Positions 1-8,363 of a stretch of DNA of 64,000 nt are shown here, in pieces. Made by a program: the position numbers and the translations under genes. The stretch comes from Wolbachia endosymbiont (group A) of Rhinocyllus conicus (GTDB lineage Bacteria; Pseudomonadota; Alphaproteobacteria; Rickettsiales; Anaplasmataceae), in the NCBI RefSeq assembly GCF_947250775.1, contig NZ_OX366349.1, forward strand, positions 744,001-808,000, read 5' to 3'. The notes below the pieces were generated by a model. The model was not told where the DNA came from. It saw nothing but the letters and a program-made list of their open reading frames with translations, and did no database searches. Within the stretch, counting starts at the first letter, position 1; every line of letters begins with the position of its first letter.

Positions 1-575
1 AAATACCTCTGTCCTATAGGTAATTCTTCTTTTACTTTAGTACCAACCATAACCCCTAATTCCCGTATAACTTGATTTGCTGCGTTTGTGAAATCGAAAG
101 TAAATTTGAGATAGAGATTATTAGTTGGTACATTTGAGGGCCTAAACCTTCCAGATGGAGTTATAAGTTCACCGTTTTCATCACCTGTGCAGAAAAGCAC
201 TTCATCCGCAGTACGTCTGCCAAGTTCATTGAGTAGTTTTTGAGAAGTAATAGGCTCCGGTGGTGTGCTTTGAACGTACTCTATAGTAACTGTACTATTA
301 TTTACAATAGAGCTGTTTTCTGTACGCTGAATAACACCAGTACTGCTATCAACTATATAATCTATACTTGGCTGATAAGTTGTTTGTCCGATAAAAACTT
401 TTACGTCTTTAATGGGATGGTGATCAAGCTTGATTTCGTTATCAGCTGCAAAAGTTTTTTCTACTTTATGGCTACTTTCCCAATTTGCATCACCACTGCC
501 CCAGGCAAGATGTATGGCTTGTTCTTTAATACTTGCGGCTATTGCTGCTCGACCTGATTGTGTGAGTATTGACAT
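1..575 (-). CDS. Phage WO structural (tail/fibre-like) protein, 3' end beyond window
   Basis: An open frame starts at ATG 575 and stays open to the left edge, so about 191 N-terminal residues are visible. The start MSILTQSGRAAIAASI is preceded by AAGG about 8 bases upstream. The N-terminal layout (short LTxxGRAAIAA motif, a GxGD-like turn, then a beta-rich stretch) is like phage tail-fibre or tail-associated proteins, but I do not recognise the exact family. A copy of the GTGAAC-N16-TTGAAC element lies about 100 bases upstream on the same strand, which ties it to the prophage operons to the right. The rest of the tail module may lie left of the window. Phage membership is fairly sure, the function is not. 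Confidence 0.6.
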   Translation of the reverse strand, partial: MSILTQSGRAAIAASIKEQAIHLAWGSGDANWESSHKVEKTFAADNEIKLDHHPIKDVKVFIGQTTYQPSIDYIVDSSTGVIQRTENSSIVNNSTVTIEYVQSTPPEPITSQKLLNELGRRTADEVLFCTGDENGELITPSGRFRPSNVPTNNLYLKFTFDFTNAANQVIRELGVMVGTKVKEELPIGQRY

Positions 576-633
576 TAATTACCTTATTTCATAGCAAAGC
601 AATTGCTTCAAATACCAATTGTTAACTCAAGCC

Positions 634-676
634 CCCTTATATATATAAGTTCAACTTTTTTCAGAAATGTGTTCAC
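634..676 (-). promoter_or_regulatory. Bipartite phage promoter/operator element, copy 1
   Basis: On the minus strand this reads GTGAAC, 16 bases, TTGAAC, then the palindrome CTTATATATATAAG and a G5 run. It faces the structural gene starting at 575. The same arrangement occurs at about 6763-6809 and 10438-10480 (minus) and 10558-10603 (plus). Spacing between the two hexamers is 16 in all copies. Function as a promoter for the phage sigma factor is inferred. Confidence 0.6.
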
Positions 677-762
677 TTTTTTTGCAATTCCTTTTTTCAT
701 AATAAGTTTTTATTGACTAATCTTTAATCTACTTTAGACATAATATACTTACTTTTAGATAT

Positions 763-2013
763 ATGATAACTAATAGAGAATTTTGGGAAAGTAGTTTAGA
801 AATGCCAGTATCCTTTTTGCTTAAGGACTTTCAAAATCCAAGTTTACGTGAAAGTTGGCTTGATTCTCTTTCTGGTAGACAATTAAGTGTGATCTTTAAC
901 CATTACTTTCAGAATAAACAAAACAGGCAATTATTTAAAGACTACGAAAAATGCGATGATATTTCAACTCAGCAAAAACGCAAGATGCTTATTAAAATTT
1001 CTGAATCTCTGTTTGATTATTATTTAGTCAATCGTTTTAGTCGTACAAAATCAGAAACAACTATAGCTGAAGTAGCACAGTCTGTATTAGGCCAAGATCT
1101 TCTGAAGTCATTTCTGCTACAAAATAACAAATACGACAAAAAGTCCTTGTTGTTCACTCTCTTTATAACTAATCGTAACTTACTAAAACAAATTTTCTGC
1201 TTTAATCAAGTACAGAAAAAAGGGTTTTTACCTTTCGTATTAAAAAATCCTCCAAGACAAAAGTCCACTTCATTTAAGAATTTTTTATCAGAAAGTACAA
1301 TACAGGAAATATTAAAACAGCATGATCTCTCAGAAAATGATAGTTTTGAAAGTCAGTTTCAAGAACTCTTTTACTACCAAAATAGTATTTACTTATTTAT
1401 ACGACGTGCTAGTAAAGATAAAGATTTTGTGATAAGTTTAAATAAAGTAATACATGGTTATAAGCCTGATTGGATCATTTTTGATTTTTCTTCTAATGCT
1501 AATCAAGTACATTTATCCACTAAAAATATTAAACACGGTTTAAAAATAGCAAATAGTATTGTCAGCCTTTATTTTGCTCTTGAATGCTCTTTTGTCAGTT
1601 TACATAGCCAAAACACAGTGGCACAAGTACGTACCTTCCTATGTTCATGTATACCAAAATCAGGACTTAATGATATTAGCATATGTGAACTTAAACTTAC
1701 TTTAGCTAAACCACAGACCTTTATTACATTAAATACAAATGAAGTTGAAAAGTGGTTGAACATATTAGAACCTTCAGTTGGTAGTGTGTTACATGAGGTC
1801 TCCCTTATTCAATATGTGAAGGTGATATTTAAAAACAAAAAGGTTACTTTATCCTTTCGAGTACAGGACTCAAGCTATATAGCAATTAACTACTCAGAGC
1901 ACGTACTTGATAAAAAAGAACGTGAAGATTTTAAGTTGTTGTTTAGGAATACGTATGGACTTACCATCTTGTCAAAAGCACAATACTACTGTCTATCGGC
2001 AAATAATTACTAA
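763..2013 (+). CDS. Unrecognised 416-residue protein, first gene of an overlapping pair
   Basis: Starts at ATG 763, after a TAATAT-like -10 about 20 bases upstream. I do not recognise the family. The protein is rich in K, F, S and N, with no signal peptide or clear membrane segment. Residues 225-275 have a hydrophobic strand followed by DFSSNANQVHLS and a helix, which looks like a folded alpha/beta domain. The 3' end overlaps the next gene by about 59 bases, so the two are probably translated together. The pair lies between phage modules and runs convergently against the replication operon. It could be prophage cargo such as a regulatory or defence pair, but nothing seen proves that. Confidence 0.55.
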   Translation: MITNREFWESSLEMPVSFLLKDFQNPSLRESWLDSLSGRQLSVIFNHYFQNKQNRQLFKDYEKCDDISTQQKRKMLIKISESLFDYYLVNRFSRTKSETTIAEVAQSVLGQDLLKSFLLQNNKYDKKSLLFTLFITNRNLLKQIFCFNQVQKKGFLPFVLKNPPRQKSTSFKNFLSESTIQEILKQHDLSENDSFESQFQELFYYQNSIYLFIRRASKDKDFVISLNKVIHGYKPDWIIFDFSSNANQVHLSTKNIKHGLKIANSIVSLYFALECSFVSLHSQNTVAQVRTFLCSCIPKSGLNDISICELKLTLAKPQTFITLNTNEVEKWLNILEPSVGSVLHEVSLIQYVKVIFKNKKVTLSFRVQDSSYIAINYSEHVLDKKEREDFKLLFRNTYGLTILSKAQYYCLSANNY

Positions 2014-3094
2014 CCTGCTTGAGTGGAATACTTCTCATGATTCACCTAGTCAGGATTTTTTAGAAGTTGCACAATACTTATCAAGCCTTGGGTTTTTAAG
2101 TTTAAGAGAATATTATTTTATAGTCTGTGCTAATGATACAGATGATTCTGATTTTCGTGTAATAGATTCTTTCTGTAACAATAGACTAGAAATCGCAAGT
2201 GACTACGATGAGGAATATGATGACCCAATAATGTGTGACCTATGTAATCGTGATATCCTGCCTGATACCTATGAGAAGCAACGTTACCATTCTCTAGAGA
2301 TAAATGTTAATCATTTGAAAGTTATTGAATGGTTTGAAGAACAATTGGCAAATTTGAACATCACTTCGAATAAAGTAGCAACAGGGGTTTATTATGTTAT
2401 TGTTGGCACAAGCCTTGTCAGCTTAATTATTCCGGATTGTTGTTCTGATAAATCATATCTAACTTTAGATAAGCTCAAAACTAATCCTACTGTTTTGATC
2501 AGTTTCAATGAAAAAAACCTTAAACCATTGTTAAACCTGTACATTATTCCCATGGCTGATTTAATTTGTGGATATCGAACTTTAAATGAAATATTAAATG
2601 AAACAGTTGAAAAAGGAGTACCAAAGTTATTACCTAACGTTTCTTTTCAGGCGCTAAATTGCTATCCTTATATTCCACTACAACAAACCAAACTAGCAAC
2701 TCAAGAAAAGATTCTGCAATTACGAATCAAAAACGGTGGCATTTATATCAATGACATAGAGGTTGTCAATAAGCAATCTAAGTTAGGAATGAATATCTTT
2801 TTTGTTCTTCTTGAACAATTCTGGTGCGATTTTAAAGAAGGCATTTCTTCAGGGCAACATAAAGCATTAACTATTGAACAAATTGCAGATTACCTGGGAA
2901 ATATTTCCGATGCTGAACAACAAATTCGTAAACCGATAAATAGAATGCAAAGAACCATGGTAGATAAGTTAGCTATAACCTTAGGCATGAATGTAAAAAG
3001 AGATGATATTATTCAAACTCTACCATGGTCTGGAATAGGTATCAAGGAATATGGCTATAGACTTAATCCTTCCACTCTCAGCCTTAAGAAGTAG
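1955..3094 (+). CDS. Unrecognised protein with Cys-x2-Cys motif and C-terminal winged-helix-like region
   Basis: The frame is open from 1907, but ATG 1955 has AGGA six bases upstream and is the likely start, inside the end of the preceding gene. The protein is about 379 residues. Near residue 75 there is an acidic stretch followed by CDLCNRD, with a downstream Tyr-His, possibly a small metal-binding knuckle. The last 110 residues (repeated ILQLRIKNGGIYIND-type strands, then helices ending RMQRTMVDKLAITLG) resemble a winged-helix DNA-binding domain. The 3' end overlaps the convergent gene at 3084 by 11 bases. A regulator or the DNA-binding half of a two-gene system is plausible. No family is assigned. 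Confidence 0.55.
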   Translation: MDLPSCQKHNTTVYRQIITNLLEWNTSHDSPSQDFLEVAQYLSSLGFLSLREYYFIVCANDTDDSDFRVIDSFCNNRLEIASDYDEEYDDPIMCDLCNRDILPDTYEKQRYHSLEINVNHLKVIEWFEEQLANLNITSNKVATGVYYVIVGTSLVSLIIPDCCSDKSYLTLDKLKTNPTVLISFNEKNLKPLLNLYIIPMADLICGYRTLNEILNETVEKGVPKLLPNVSFQALNCYPYIPLQQTKLATQEKILQLRIKNGGIYINDIEVVNKQSKLGMNIFFVLLEQFWCDFKEGISSGQHKALTIEQIADYLGNISDAEQQIRKPINRMQRTMVDKLAITLGMNVKRDDIIQTLPWSGIGIKEYGYRLNPSTLSLKK

Positions 3095-4562
3095 CACAAG
3101 TGCTGCACCACTGGCTATTTACTTTGCTAATCTGCATAGCTGGAATAGATTCACCATTTCTCAGTTCAAATATCAATTTGTGTTGTTCATTATCTTTCAT
3201 CATCATCACGCCTGAAGTATATAAACTCCTTAAGGCAGAAGCACCGCTGAAACTTTGAAATGGCTCTTCTGACAATGATCTCTTTGATACTTTTTTGGTA
3301 TTGTGCGTTAAGATAATACCACATCTAGGGTTTGTCATCGCTCGTAACTTTTCAACTCTATCTTTAAAAAAACAGAACACGGAGCTATTGCTATTCTCTT
3401 CTTTGTATTTATTAAAATCAAAAATACTGCGTAGCGTATCTATAGCAATAATATCTACTTCTTTTACATTTAATGTTTTTGCCATAATATTACCGATTTT
3501 TTCTACTCCTTCAGAATCTAAAAGTAGCTTTGTCTTTGGAGTAATAATTAAATTTTCTGATACTAATTCTAAAGATTTTTCATCAAATTCCAGTTGTTGC
3601 AGCCGCTCCTTAATGTAGTGATACTCAATATCAGTTTGAAGATAGAATATTTTCAATGGTTTAGATGGAATCATGCCTAAAAATGGTAATCCTGCGGACA
3701 TATATGCTAACCAAGAGAGTAAGAGGTCGGTTTTTCCTACTTTTGGTGCTCCTCCTAGTAATAGCATTCCTCCAGGCGTTAAAATCCTTGGTGAAATTAT
3801 GTCTTTTGGTAATGGGGATTTATCTTTTAAATATTGTCTAGCTGGAAATGCTTGTATATTCATTTGGTTTGATGCAAATAGTTGTTTCACATCTATCCCT
3901 TCTTCATACCCCTCAGGTATACTGTGCAATATTCCTAAATTAGCTAGTTCAGCAGCAATCTTTTCAGCATATTTTTCATCCTTATCCGGCAAAATTATTA
4001 CTTGTTTACCAGTTAATACAGACCAATCAGTTTCACTGATAGATCCATATACACCAAGCATCACAGTTGTTGCCATAATTCCGTGCTCTATTAAGGCTTC
4101 AGCTCTTTTCTCTCCTTTTACTATTACTAGCTCATTGGACCTAATAATACCAGGTATGTTATATAGTGGTTTTAAGCCCTTGCCAGAAGTTTTCGGATAC
4201 CAAACATGTCTGTAATTGTTTCTGTAGAGATATGCATATGCTATCACTTTGTTATTCTCGTCAAGATAACTATATCTTGCAGTTATATGTTTATTGAGCC
4301 ATTTGTTTATAACTCCAGAAAGTCCAGCTTTATCAGCAACTAAACTCCAAAGTGTGACAATATTACCATTGTTTCCACTATTTAGGCCATACCAGCTTCC
4401 TATCTTACCGCCTGCAACTTCAACTATAATTTGATCTCCACTGATATTTCCAATATAGAATTTCTTCTTGAAAAATTTACCGCCAGGCAGTAAATAAAAT
4501 AAACATGCTTTGATGTTATGCAGTAGTAAAAATTCCATTTCTCCAGTAATACAAAATTCCAT
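3084..4562 (-). CDS. Toprim/RecA-like ATPase fusion, primase-helicase-like protein with altered toprim site
   Basis: ATG 4562 has GGAGG four bases upstream; a GTG 24 bases earlier has no such site. Residues 1-90 resemble the N-terminal half of the primase-helicase at 8364-10424. A toprim domain follows near residues 145-215. The usual VEGEK is VKGEK here, so the catalytic glutamate is replaced by lysine, while PDKDE keeps the DxD acids. Residues 260-492 form a RecA-like ATPase with Walker A GGAPKVGKTD, Walker B IIAIDTL and a LTHNTKK motif, closely matching the next gene upstream (5114-5920). It therefore looks like a join of the toprim half of one phage gene with the ATPase of another. Last gene of the leftward operon. 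Confidence 0.8.
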   Translation of the reverse strand: MEFCITGEMEFLLLHNIKACLFYLLPGGKFFKKKFYIGNISGDQIIVEVAGGKIGSWYGLNSGNNGNIVTLWSLVADKAGLSGVINKWLNKHITARYSYLDENNKVIAYAYLYRNNYRHVWYPKTSGKGLKPLYNIPGIIRSNELVIVKGEKRAEALIEHGIMATTVMLGVYGSISETDWSVLTGKQVIILPDKDEKYAEKIAAELANLGILHSIPEGYEEGIDVKQLFASNQMNIQAFPARQYLKDKSPLPKDIISPRILTPGGMLLLGGAPKVGKTDLLLSWLAYMSAGLPFLGMIPSKPLKIFYLQTDIEYHYIKERLQQLEFDEKSLELVSENLIITPKTKLLLDSEGVEKIGNIMAKTLNVKEVDIIAIDTLRSIFDFNKYKEENSNSSVFCFFKDRVEKLRAMTNPRCGIILTHNTKKVSKRSLSEEPFQSFSGASALRSLYTSGVMMMKDNEQHKLIFELRNGESIPAMQISKVNSQWCSTCATS

Positions 4563-4589
4563 AAGTCCTCCAATTCTAAAAGACACAAT

Positions 4590-5081
4590 TTAAAATGGCA
4601 CCCAATCAACTTCAGGTTGCTCTGGGATAATAACCGTAGCAATCTTGTTTTTTTCTCCATATCGATCAGCTTCAATACCAACTTTTGCAGTAAACTCTAA
4701 CCCGTTAAAATCAGCTATAGAGTTGACTTTTCTAGCAATAACTGCTTTTTCTGAAGTGTCATTTGAATGAATGTTCCGTGCTGACTCTAAAATACTTCTA
4801 AGCATAGAACGACCAGATTCTGCCCAAACATCTTCTTCTTCAACGCTTGCTTTGCCACTTTTAATGCCAATTACTTGAAAAATCTTACGTTTTGCATATA
4901 GACCTTCAGTGACAGTAAATTCAGCGTTTAAATAGATGCTGCCAGTAGTGTAGCTTTTCGTGAACCAATTTTCATAACCTCCAGGCTTTATTGCCATTTT
5001 TACCTTGACTGTTGTACCTCTCGGTATTAGACTGCTCTGCAGTTTCGCGTTATTAAAATCAGTTAAAAAATCTGTTAGCAT
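4590..5081 (-). CDS. Phage single-strand DNA-binding-like protein
   Basis: A 163-residue, mostly beta-strand protein with AGGGA before its ATG. The C-terminal part (NGLEFTAKVGIEADRYGEKN) resembles small phage proteins related to DUF669 that accompany Sak4-type or RecA-like ATPases as ssDNA-binding partners. It sits between the two RecA-like ATPase genes, 28 bases from the next gene, in a compact leftward operon. The likely role is coating single-stranded phage DNA during replication or recombination. The assignment rests on context and partial pattern. Confidence 0.55.
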   Translation of the reverse strand: MLTDFLTDFNNAKLQSSLIPRGTTVKVKMAIKPGGYENWFTKSYTTGSIYLNAEFTVTEGLYAKRKIFQVIGIKSGKASVEEEDVWAESGRSMLRSILESARNIHSNDTSEKAVIARKVNSIADFNGLEFTAKVGIEADRYGEKNKIATVIIPEQPEVDWVPF

Positions 5082-5113
5082 ATTGTTCCCTATAAATTAA
5101 GTAAAAAAAAGAA

Positions 5114-5920
5114 TCAACTCCATTGGTCTACAAGTTTCCAACGACCATTTATCTTATCGACAAGCTTGCTTGCCACACGTTCACCATTTCGCAGCTCAAA
5201 CACTATTTGACGGGTAGTGCTTTCTTCATCATGAGCAAACATCACCATGCCAGTGCTATAAAATCCACGTAAAGATCCAGCACCGCTTAGGCCTTGAAAT
5301 GGATCTTCTTCCAGCATCTTTTTGGACAGTTTTTTTGTGTGGTGGGTGAGGATTATACCTGCATCTGGATTAATAATGTTCCTCAGTCTTTCAAGCGTTT
5401 TTTGCAAAAAGAATAGCATAGCGCTGTTGTCATTTTCATTACCATATTCACTTGAGTTAAAAATGTTACGAAGAGGATCAATCGCAATAATATCAGGTTT
5501 GAAACGCTCTTTAACAACATTTTTAATTTCATCTATTTCTTCACTACTAAATGATAATTGCACTCTTGGCGTGATAATTAAGTTATTGGCAGCTACATTC
5601 AAAAGTTCGTTATCCAGTTGAAGTTGTTGCAACCGTTCTTTCATATATTCATACTCAATTTCAGTTTGCATGTAGAAGATTTTCAAAGGTCTACTTGGTG
5701 TCATACCGAGAAATGATCTACCAGCAGCCATGTAAACAAGCCAAGAGATCAAAAAGTCACTTTTGCCGATTTTAGGTGGGCCACCCAGCACCAATAGACC
5801 TCTTTTTGTTAAAATCCTTGGTGAAATTATATCTTCTGGTATTGGCGATTGATCATTCAAGTATTCTTTCACACTGAAAAAGGGAATTTTTTGACCGATA
5901 TTGAAAAAGCTTTGTTCCAT
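5114..5920 (-). CDS. Phage RecA-like (AAA_25 type) ATPase
   Basis: 268 residues with GGAG before ATG 5920. Walker A GGPPKIGKSD is near residue 48, Walker B IIAIDPLRNIF follows, and ILTHHTKKLS is the sensor-like histidine motif of RepA/AAA_25 helicases. It lacks any primase or toprim part. Almost every block has a counterpart in the C-terminal half of the 3084-4562 protein (IISPRILT, SWLVYMAAG, PLKIFYMQT, MKERLQQL), so the two are paralogues from a local duplication. The likely role is an ATP-driven helicase or loader in phage DNA replication. Confidence 0.8.
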   Translation of the reverse strand: MEQSFFNIGQKIPFFSVKEYLNDQSPIPEDIISPRILTKRGLLVLGGPPKIGKSDFLISWLVYMAAGRSFLGMTPSRPLKIFYMQTEIEYEYMKERLQQLQLDNELLNVAANNLIITPRVQLSFSSEEIDEIKNVVKERFKPDIIAIDPLRNIFNSSEYGNENDNSAMLFFLQKTLERLRNIINPDAGIILTHHTKKLSKKMLEEDPFQGLSGAGSLRGFYSTGMVMFAHDEESTTRQIVFELRNGERVASKLVDKINGRWKLVDQWS

Positions 5921-5941
5921 AATAATTTCTCCAATTTTTAA

Positions 5942-6757
5942 TTAAACAATAGGAGCCAAAGTTTTGGCTTTAATTTTCGCAAGTAATTTACCCAGATGCG
6001 GCTCTTCAACCATATTAAGGCAACCACTTCGATCTTTAGCTGGGTATCCCCAAGAATTAATGTTATGACAGACAAATGAACGTACTTCTGTGCCATTATC
6101 TTTCTTAATTCCAACCATGCTGATCACCTCATCAACAATGCCTGGAATCTCACTAGCGGTTTTAGCTCCTTCACATTGAGGTAGCCAAATTGGACGATTG
6201 CAGTCATCGAGATATTGACCTAATGTTCCAACTATGATAGTGTCTTTGTCTCTGATATGTTGAAATTGATTGAGCCAAGCCATCATCTCTTGAGCAAGTA
6301 ATCCATGGGCAGCTCTCATATCCTGTTTTCCCGATCTCTCAGAAAAAGCTTCAGGTTGCATTTTTGCCCATAATAGACATAAACGTGAAGCAACGGTTAT
6401 ACTGTCCACAAAGATGCATCGGTATTTAGAAACTTCAGAAAGAAGATTTTTATACTTACCAGATACATGTTCATGGTGTCTTTGGCTGTATGCTTGATCA
6501 GACCTCAGCGCAGGATTAGGCCCACCAATAAGACAAGCAATGTCTCTAGCTTCATTCCAAGTGCGAATATTGATTGAATCTCCTTTCCAATCCTGAACAG
6601 CAAGAAGTCCTGCTTCAAAATCAAGGCAAAGCGTTGTCGATTCAACAAGAGTTTTAAGCAGGCTAGTTTTACCGATTCCATAAGGTCCAAAGATTACCAT
6701 TTTCACACCTGTGACTGTTTTTATTCTTTCTTCGTTATTTATTATTTTTAGAGTCAT
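5942..6757 (-). CDS. Sak4-like phage ATPase (AAA_24), recombination protein
   Basis: 271 residues. Walker A GPYGIGKTS is near residue 26, followed by LCLDFEAG and a Walker B-like RCIFVDSITVASRL. This is the pattern of AAA_24 phage NTPases, which include the Sak4 single-strand annealing/recombinase group. A G5 run 8 bases before ATG 6757 acts as ribosome site and is also the tail of the bipartite element. First gene of the leftward replication/recombination operon. The partner is probably the SSB-like product of 4590-5081. Family call is strong; the recombinase role follows from family knowledge. Confidence 0.75.
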   Translation of the reverse strand: MTLKIINNEERIKTVTGVKMVIFGPYGIGKTSLLKTLVESTTLCLDFEAGLLAVQDWKGDSINIRTWNEARDIACLIGGPNPALRSDQAYSQRHHEHVSGKYKNLLSEVSKYRCIFVDSITVASRLCLLWAKMQPEAFSERSGKQDMRAAHGLLAQEMMAWLNQFQHIRDKDTIIVGTLGQYLDDCNRPIWLPQCEGAKTASEIPGIVDEVISMVGIKKDNGTEVRSFVCHNINSWGYPAKDRSGCLNMVEEPHLGKLLAKIKAKTLAPIV

Positions 6758-6762
6758 AGTTT

Positions 6763-6809
6763 TTACCCCCTATATATATAAGTTCAACATTTAGCGCATA
6801 TGTGTTCAC
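6763..6809 (-). promoter_or_regulatory. Bipartite phage promoter/operator element, copy 2
   Basis: Minus strand: GTGAAC, 16 bases, TTGAAC, then TTATATATATA and a G5 run, ending 8 bases before ATG 6757. It lies between the sigma factor stop at 6816 and the ATPase gene it would control. The first hexamer is 52 bases from the start codon, comparable to copies 3 and 4. If GTGAAC and TTGAAC are -35 and -10 boxes, transcription would begin in the TATA stretch. Confidence 0.65.
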
Positions 6810-6815
6810 TATTTT

Positions 6816-7337
6816 TTACGAGATATAAGTTTTTAGATGTGGAAATTTTTCACCTATTCGTTTAAGAATCTTGTAGATGGTTGTTCTCGATAAACCAGTA
6901 ATTTCAGAAACTTCAGCTACATTATAAACTTTGAGTTTTTCACAAAGATCTTGCCAACGTGGTGGTAACTGTTTAATAAGATCTTCAACATCTGAACATG
7001 CTGCAACTTTGCTTTCAAAATCACAATTTTTATCAACTAAACTATCCAAGATTTCATTGTCAAGAAAGGTAATATCTCCACCATATTTCATACGTTGTTT
7101 TTTGTTTATAAGGTTAACAACACGATTTTTGATCACTTTGTCTGCAAAGTAGGAAAAACTGCTTTTGCTTTTCTCATGTTGCTCGAGGCAAGGCCAGATC
7201 TCACAAAAAAGTTCTTGTTCTATATCTTCAAGAGTGTCATGAGCAAAACATCTGAAAGACTTCATGTATTTAGCATAATCTCTTACCTTTTTAACTAATA
7301 TATAATTAATCTTAGAGTATTTATTTTTAGACTTCAT
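6816..7337 (-). CDS. Phage-encoded sigma-70-family (ECF-like) RNA polymerase sigma factor
   Basis: The frame extends up to ATG 7400, but ATG 7337 has GGAG four bases upstream and fits the family start better, giving 173 residues. A region-2-like segment (DIEQELFCEIWPCLEQ, FSYFADKVIKNRVVNLI, KKQRMKYGG) is followed by a linker and a region-4 helix-turn-helix (LPPRWQDLCEKL, VAEVSEITGLSRTTIYKIL). There is no region 1.1, 1.2 or 3, as in small ECF-type factors. It is expected to direct RNA polymerase to phage promoters. It lies directly upstream of the replication operon and has no copy of the bipartite element in front of itself, which fits an upstream place in the cascade. Confidence 0.78.
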   Translation of the reverse strand: MKSKNKYSKINYILVKKVRDYAKYMKSFRCFAHDTLEDIEQELFCEIWPCLEQHEKSKSSFSYFADKVIKNRVVNLINKKQRMKYGGDITFLDNEILDSLVDKNCDFESKVAACSDVEDLIKQLPPRWQDLCEKLKVYNVAEVSEITGLSRTTIYKILKRIGEKFPHLKTYIS

Positions 7338-7400
7338 AAAGCTCCATAAACAGTTATATGGCTTAAGAATGAAGTCTATTGACTCAATCTTGCAGGGCAT

Positions 7401-8363
7401 GGAAGAAACTCAGTCCCCTATGTAGAAAAATTAACTTATTGATATTCAGGTGTTTTTTGTTAAAGCATCCCCCATCTGCAAAATTTGTTCAGACATACTT
7501 ATAGATGTTTTTATATTGGAGACTAGTTCTTCTTTGAGTTATTTCCGTTTTAAGTTTTCTCAATAAGGCATTCATATAAATTTTTTTTCTTTACAGTGAA
7601 TAAAAATAACGGTAAACTTACTTGTAAGTTTATTTTGTAACAATAGAATTGTTTAGAATGCCTTCTATTTGAGCTTTTAAGAGATTTACAAGCATTAATT
7701 AAAAAAAAGATGACTTCTTTATCTGAATTACAAATAGTGTTTATAAGGACCTCTTAAAGAGTTTTAAAGGGTAAGGAAATTTTGTCACCGTCCTTATGGT
7801 AGAGGTAACAAGAATTGGCTATTGCAGAAATGACCTTTCAAAAAATCTCTAACCATTTGTTCTTTAGGCTTGAAAAATTTTCTCTGCAATCAACAAAAAA
7901 AACATAATCACAGGTAATAAATAAAAATTTTGGTAAAAGTAATGCCTTTTTATGAGGTTTGAAGTTTCAGTAAGTCAAGAATCGTTTTAAAAATAATTAC
8001 TGGCATTTTTTCTTGTTAGTTTTCATGACACTAGTAGTATGTGTTTCTATTCTAATATTTATTTATATTACTTTATATATCTACGTATGTATTATTTACA
8101 TATATTATATAATATATAGGTTTTCGGAAATTGGAAAGCAGCTATTCTAGCGGGTTTGAGTGTTACCAAATTGACTAAATTTTTTAAAAATGGAAACGTA
8201 ACATTATTTATGTTTAGTAGCTGAAAGTTGGCGAATTTCAATAAGTTAGCTGCAATACAATCTCATTTCCAAAACTTGGTAAATTCTCCGGAAACGTTGG
8301 AAATTGGGTAAGTCCGGAAATCATTTTTGCTGTACTTTCTAGAGACAAAAAAGCTCACAATTT
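7401..8363. other. Gene-free 960-bp stretch between sigma factor and primase-helicase
   Basis: No frame over 60 codons and no recognisable RNA gene. The left two thirds are plain AT-rich sequence. From about 8040 to 8110 there is a run of TATATA-type sequence. From 8113 to 8325 short GGAAA-centred words recur: CGGAAATTGGAAA near 8115, CCGGAAACGTTGGAAA near 8288, CCGGAAA near 8313, and the complement ATTTCCAAAA near 8268. The AT-rich tract plus short direct repeats beside the replication gene could be a phage origin, or simply decayed sequence. Confidence 0.4.

Noticed and set aside
240..557. Plus-strand frame of 105 codons at the left edge
   Set aside because: It is the complement of a clear minus-strand gene with ribosome site and protein-like composition.
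3295..4215. Plus-strand frames of 107 and 180 codons
   Set aside because: They lie opposite the toprim/ATPase gene, whose motifs are unmistakable on the minus strand.
7401..8363. Hidden tRNA or rRNA genes in the gene-free phage stretch
   Set aside because: I found no cloverleaf arms, GTTCRA-type loop or rRNA-like segment on either strand by eye.
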